Assembly: GCF_030253575.1 (NCBI RefSeq)
Contig: NC_080569.1
Span: 27,937,501-28,001,500 of the forward strand
Direction: 5' to 3'
Origin: Rhododendron vialii
Taxonomy: Eukaryota; Streptophyta; Magnoliopsida; Ericales; Ericaceae
Length of the DNA: 64,000 bases
How positions within the stretch are numbered: the stretch's first letter is position 1; every line of letters begins with the position of its first letter. Both the position numbers and the translations under genes were made by a program. This document shows positions 58,469 through 64,000 of the stretch, in pieces. Below the pieces are notes generated by a model. The model ran no database searches. It was not told the DNA's origin and saw nothing but the letters and a program-made list of their open reading frames with translations.

Positions 58469-61400
58469 ATGACTTCCTTCGGTTCTCCACCTCCCAACAC
58501 TACCTCTCCCTCTCCCTCTCCTCCCATGACCAAGAAACAAAAACCAAACCCCGAATCGAACAACAACGGCTCCACGGCTCCGGCCGCCAGCGCCTTCCCC
58601 TCCTCTTGCGGCACTCTAGGCCGCCACCTGGCCCGGCGCCTCGCCCAGATCGGCGTCCGCGACGTCTTCTCCGTCCCGGGCGACTTCAACCTCACCCTCC
58701 TCGACCACCTCATCGCCGAGCCGGAGCTCAACCTCGTCGGCTGCTGCAACGAGCTCAATGCCGGGTACGCCGCCGACGGCTACGCGCGCGCCAACGGGGT
58801 CGGGGCGTGCGTGGTGACGTTTACGGTGGGGGGATTGAGTGTTCTGAACGCGATCGCCGGCGCGTACAGTGAGAATCTGCCGGTGATTTGTGTGGTGGGT
58901 GGGCCCAACTCGAACGATTACGGCACGAACCGGATCCTTCATCATACGATCGGGCTGCCGGATTTTAGCCAGGAGCTCCAGTGCTTTCAGACTATCACCT
59001 GTGCTCAGGTCAGTCCATATGCCTAATAATACTATGCTCTATGTGAACTTGTTTGAGTCCTTCTATGGTATACCATACACTGAAGTGGGTTCCACACGAA
59101 TAATTGGAGCCACTTAATTTGTTTCAAATATTTTTTTAAAAATTTATGTAAAAAATCAGCTAAGCCAGATAGGGATAAGGCTTGATCAGTTTTTATTTTT
59201 TTCCTCAACTTGTCATTTTGTGCAACAAATTGACGAAGTCCTTACCGATATCTGACTAGTTTTACAGGGATCCTTAAAAAATGCATATTGAGCAAAAAAT
59301 TGATCAATCCCTTATCGATATCCAACTTAGTTGATTTTTTACTGGATCCTTATAAATGCATTTTAAATAAATTGACCAGCTTCAATTATTTGTGTAGAAA
59401 CCGGTGAATAAATGCATTTCTGCTTTTTTTGATGGTCATGAAACAATTACGGGGAAATAATGAAAACAAATTTAAAGAAATGATTAAAAACAAAAATTAC
59501 TCAAAATGATCAGATTTTTAAGTTATTTCTCTCTTTTCTTTTACGAATTACCTATTAACGTTGATCACGTATCATTGGGTACTTCATCTCTTAAACTTAT
59601 CTTCATAACAATAGTCTTACCTAGTGTGACAGAGAATGTTTTTTCCAAAATATATTGGTTCCTTAATCAAATTGATCGGTGTCTGATCGACATGATTTTC
59701 GGTATGGTTGATAGTCTCGAAGAGGTTTAGAACATGAACGATTCCAATCATTTAATTGTACCCGGAAAGGGCCCTCAAATGAGCAATCTGGAGAGGATCT
59801 GCCTCCATTAATTTGATACAGTACTTACTTTAGTTCGTCATTACATTTTTTACGCGAATTTGTAGGCTTCTTATAGTATTGTCAATTATCAGTTATTGCG
59901 TAAAGAGGATTGGGAGTTTTCTTTTTTGGTGATGGGTTGAGGGGGGTATTAGCAAATCGAGATCTTCTCCGTGACATCCATGTGATCCATTGGTCACACA
60001 TAACATGTTGCCACGTTATATAGCAAGCAAAAATAATAATCTAAATAAGCAAATAGACCAGTTTGTATAAGTATTATTTTAGAAAACAGAGGAAAATTTG
60101 AATTGTAAAATTTTCAAGGTATGCAGTATTCTTTGATGTACCAATTTTATTTGGAGTGTGCACTATTCAGACCAAGATCTGCAATAAGAATGGACGTCTC
60201 CATTGCATTGATAAAATGGAGAGAATCATACTCCCGTTTTAGCTATTCCATTGGTACAAATTGTTGATTTGATGTGGTGGTGATGAAAATGCGACAGGCA
60301 GTGGTAAATAACTTGGAGGATGCCCATGAGCTGATCGATACTGCAATTTCAACTGCTTTAAAGGAAAGCAAGCCGGTATATATCAGCATAAGTTGTAATT
60401 TGCCTGGAATTCCTCATCCAACATTTGCTAGGGAGCCAGTCCCATACTTCCTTGCACCAAAGTAAGTTCATTCAACTTTCCCGTATCCCTCACAACTTTT
60501 CCATTTATTGAACGTTGTTTCTCTGTTTTGGTGCTGGTATGAGTTATGTAGTCTTTCATGACACCCTTCATACATGTTGTGGAGTCAATCTGAGTTTGGA
60601 ACTGAATTTTAGAATCGTGTTTGTTTGTATGGTTTAATGTGATTTTCAGTTTATTACCATCTTAGTATGATAACATGTGCAATACAGTGAATGAGTTGTC
60701 TCTACTAATGCATTCGATAGGGACACCAAGCAGACTATCACGATACATTACCCTGTCTATGTTCCCTAAGCAAAATGTGAATGGTATAATACCCCAGCCC
60801 TATGTATTTCTGCTAAACAAAATATATTTGGTTTATTGTGTTTCTGGTATGTTTGAGTATGAAAGTAAAATTGTTATCTTTTTACCTAAATCAAGGTGTT
60901 TGCGGGCTTCCTCCTGTGGTGATAGAACACGCGCCTTGATTTCTATTTGTGGATTGCTTTTTGTACACTTGCCTTGCATCTTTTTGGCATGTTTGACGGT
61001 CAAGTATGAAAGAAGGAATCTAACTTTCACCTACATGAATGCATTGAGGTGCTTTCTCATGTGTTGATTCTACCTGAGCACTGACTTTTGCAGTTGAGAT
61101 GTTTTTTTTTCTCCTTTTTTGTAGTGCTGCCTTAGTATTTGACCAACTGTCTTTCCATGTTCCTTGAGCTTGGCATCCTCTTTTAATGTTTATTTCCTCT
61201 CTCAACTTCAAAACTAACCAGTTTTCATATCTTATGCAGGCTGAGCAACCAATTAGGACTAGAGGCTGCAGTGGAAGCGACAGCTGAGTTTCTAAACAAG
61301 GCTGTGAAACCTGTCCTTGTGGCAGGTCCCAAGCTAAGGGTAGCAAAGGCCCAAAAGGCCTTTGTGGAGCTTGCGGATGCATGTGGATATCCTATAGCAG

Positions 61401-63795
61401 TAATGCCTTCTGCCAAGGGACTGGTTCCAGAGCACCATCCGCACTTCATTGGGACATACTGGGGCGCTGTGAGCACCAGCTACTGTGGCGAGATTGTTGA
61501 ATCCGCCGATGCTTACGTCTTCGTGGGTCCCATCTTCAACGATTACAGCTCAGTTGGATATTCTTTGCTGATCAAGAAAGAGAAATCTGTGATAGTGGAG
61601 CCCAAACGCGTGACTATTGGTAATGGGCCTTCACTGGGTTGGGTTTTCATGGCAGACTTCTTGACTGCTTTGGCCAAGAAGCTGAAGAAGAACAACACAG
61701 CTTATGAGAATTATCGTCGAATATTTATCCCTCCTGGCATTGCTCTGAAACGAGAGAATAATGAACCTCTTAGAGTCAACATACTTTTCAAGTACATTCA
61801 GGTAAGCGAATAAATGTGACACATCTGCGTATTTCCTTTTTACCCGTTTTTCGTCTTTCCAAAAGTTCCCTCACTTGTAGAGGGTTCTATTTAGGTCAAA
61901 GAAAATGCAACAGTTAAATATATGGAATATAGTTCCTTTCATTTTATTTGCCCTTCAGAAAATCCCTAGACAAAACCTTGATCCAAATACAGCTCCGTGT
62001 GCATTACTTAGCATATGATGATTGACCTTCATGGACATTCCCTACAGGTATGCTTCCAAAACATTGCTACAGTATAGCAGAACATGTGGGCGTTCTGTGA
62101 GATGAGAATTAGGACAGATTGCTTGACCTAATTTGTCTGGCTCAATATCTTTGACTAACTTGATTACCTTGCCAATTTGGCTCCCCCAACTTTTTCTTAT
62201 GAAGAGGAAGGATGTATGGCTGTCAATTTAAATTTTTTGGTTTCTTTCTGTTTTCCATCTTCAATCTACCATTGGAAAGGATTTGATCCGTAATATCCTG
62301 GTTAATACTGGTGCTTTAGACCTCTTAGGTTTGAATTTGAGATAGATTCAGGGCCCATTTGTTTGTTTGCTTCCAAGTAGATGGATCAAGTGCTATCCCA
62401 AGGGCTAGGAATCTCTCTTGCCTATATCTTTTCTTTCTTCATGTTGTGTATAGAGGAATTGCATTGTTCATATTATTAAGACAAGCTCATTAACAGGAAC
62501 TGCTAGGTGGAGACACTGCAGTAATTGCAGAGACGGGGGACTCGTGGTTCAATTGTCAAAAGCTTCGTCTTCCTGAAAATTGCGGGTAAGTCAGGGTTTC
62601 TCACCGATCTAACATAACTTCTTCTACTTTTAAAGAAGTAATAAACCTCGTGTTATTTTCATCAACCGAGATGTAGGTTGCATTAAGGTACTGGTCGCGT
62701 TTTTATGGGATACAAAACTTCTGTGTTTCTTTTCATTTAGCCACAATAACAACCAAGAAATGTTGTCATTGGGGCCGTGTCATTTTGTAAAGTGAATCTA
62801 CAAAAATTTGGGGACTGCATTGATGTTTCATTCAAAGGTTGCTATAACAGAAAGGAACTTTTAAGATGCTTTGATATTAACTATTCAAAATTTTGCATCA
62901 TATAGAGGTATTTAAGTCAAATGACATGTATCATTTCATTCAGGTATGAATTTCAGATGCAGTATGGATCCATTGGGTGGTCTGTAGGTGCTACACTCGG
63001 TTATGCTCAGGCTGCGAAAGACAAGCGTGTGATTGCTTGCATTGGTGATGGGAGTTTCCAGGTCAGTCACAGGGGTTGGAGTATCTAATTTCTGAATCAC
63101 TAATTAGAGAAAATGCTGCGATTACGTTGCATCAAATGGTTAAAAAAGGGCTGTAGGTCAGTTGGTAACATTGAGTAGTGTTTGCTGATGAAAAAGAGTG
63201 AAATGTTTTACACACTCCCTTTTCTATAAACGCACTCACAGAAACCCTAACTTTGATACATTTGATGATGAAACTCTAAATTCACTCCTCCAATCCATCT
63301 ATTTGTAAAATAGTAAAATGCCCGCGCCCAATGCTACACTGTCCAAAGCATAATGTTGATAATAGCCAATTTGCTTACTGATTGATAGGAAAAAACAGAA
63401 GCATAATCAACTGCCAAGGTACCCCTTTTTTAGGAACAGAGGTTCAATTTTGTTTTTATCCATGAAATTTATCATATAATATCTCAAACTCATATAAGAA
63501 TTTTGAGTGCCCCTCGTACCCTGGTGGTCAGATCACAATCTTGCTTGAGTTAGAAGAACCACAAAAAATGAATGAAGCTGAGTAAGTTTGTTCCCTTTTT
63601 GTGCAGGTAACAGCCCAGGATATATCTACAATGATTCGATGTGGGCAAAGGAGCATTATATTCCTCATCAACAACGGAGGATATACTATTGAAGTAGAGA
63701 TTCATGATGGGCCATACAATGTGATCAAGAACTGGGACTACACTGGCCTTGTTAATGCTATTCATAATGGGGAAGGCAAATGCTGGACTGCCAAG
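58469..63795 (+). CDS. PDC: Pyruvate decarboxylase, six exons seen, 3' end outside the window
   Basis: Thiamine-diphosphate enzyme turning pyruvate into acetaldehyde and CO2, the entry to ethanol fermentation under low oxygen; cytosolic tetramer in plants. Exons: 58469-59008, 60298-60461, 61240-61801, 62497-62585, 62944-63061 and 63607-63795, all with GT-AG introns and matching phases, giving 554 residues of an expected 600 or so. Family residues are present: Asp72 in VPGDFN, cofactor-activating Glu95 in CCNELNAGY, His158-His159 in ILHHTIG, the thiamine motif from GDGSFQ (end of exon 5) to INN in exon 6, and Glu in [13 protein letters not shown]. Residues 1-45 are a low-complexity Pro/Ser/Asn tail usual in plants. 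The ATG at 58469 has in-frame continuity and a TATA box 80 bp upstream. No damage seen. Duplicated fragments lie at 46384 and 48640. Confidence 0.95.
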
Positions 63796-64000
63796 GTTAG
63801 CACACATATTTAAGCTTACATAGGATGGTTTAGAGAGATTAAACAAGTTTGGGCAGATGACGGATTTAGTTTCTTATACTTGGTAGTGTCCATGAGTGTA
63901 GACACACATCTCTAGCCAATCTAAAGCATTGCTTAAACCTCTTTGGGGCTATCAACTCCTTTGGGGCTAGTCCTTACGGGGCTTTGCTCGGGCTTTAATT

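Noticed and set aside
58606..58945. Long frames in other phases of PDC exon 1
   Set aside because: GC-rich exon produces open alternative frames on both strands; the PDC frame is unambiguous.
62317..62460. CRK-like coding sequence in PDC intron 3
   Set aside because: Similarity to the CRK locus is explained by PDC intron DNA having been joined to the CRK pseudogene at 46384; the shared part is intron, left of the CRK exon acceptor.

Overview
The window looks like nuclear DNA of a flowering plant, most likely a eudicot. Its real genes are plant gene types with GT-AG introns: pyruvate decarboxylase, a TAXIMIN-type peptide, CLE signalling peptides, a GDSL esterase and a cysteine-rich receptor-like kinase. 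They sit in AT-rich DNA full of plant transposons (Copia, a solo LTR, Helitrons, LINE ends, tRNA-derived SINEs, and MITEs of hAT, Mutator, Harbinger and Stowaway type).

Layout. (1) 33-32543 is a head-to-tail tandem duplication: unit A 33-18844 and unit B 18845-32543, about 96% identical in one 120-base stretch compared by eye. Each unit carried two CLE genes on the + strand and the last three exons of a GDSL esterase on the - strand. Later changes tell the copies apart. Unit A took a 5.2 kb Copia element and an 877-bp fold-back element. Unit B took a 1.27 kb Helitron, a 65-bp TG...CA element and a 1.1 kb replacement. The first CLE gene of unit B lost its signal peptide by a 132-bp in-frame deletion. 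(2) 32544-36200 holds the 5' part of the esterase, with a hAT MITE in exon 1 and other MITEs in intron 1; both esterase copies are broken. (3) 40118-40529 is an intact two-exon TAXIMIN-like gene. (4) 42955-49540 is a scrap yard: a receptor-kinase pseudogene on the - strand, split by a 1984-bp putative solo LTR, abuts a duplicated 3' fragment of the pyruvate decarboxylase gene, and that junction is itself copied again. (5) 52081-57005 is a probable 4.9 kb Helitron carrying exon-like gene pieces and a nested LINE. (6) 58469 to the right edge is an apparently functional pyruvate decarboxylase gene: six exons seen, the 3' end outside the window. A Harbinger MITE lies just upstream of its TATA box.

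Likely working genes: CLE at 2704, 15330 and 29060, TAX1-like at 40118, and PDC at 58469. They share no pathway visible here. CLE and TAXIMIN products are small secreted or membrane signalling peptides; PDC makes acetaldehyde from pyruvate in fermentation. All coordinates and splice sites were read by eye and no database was searched.
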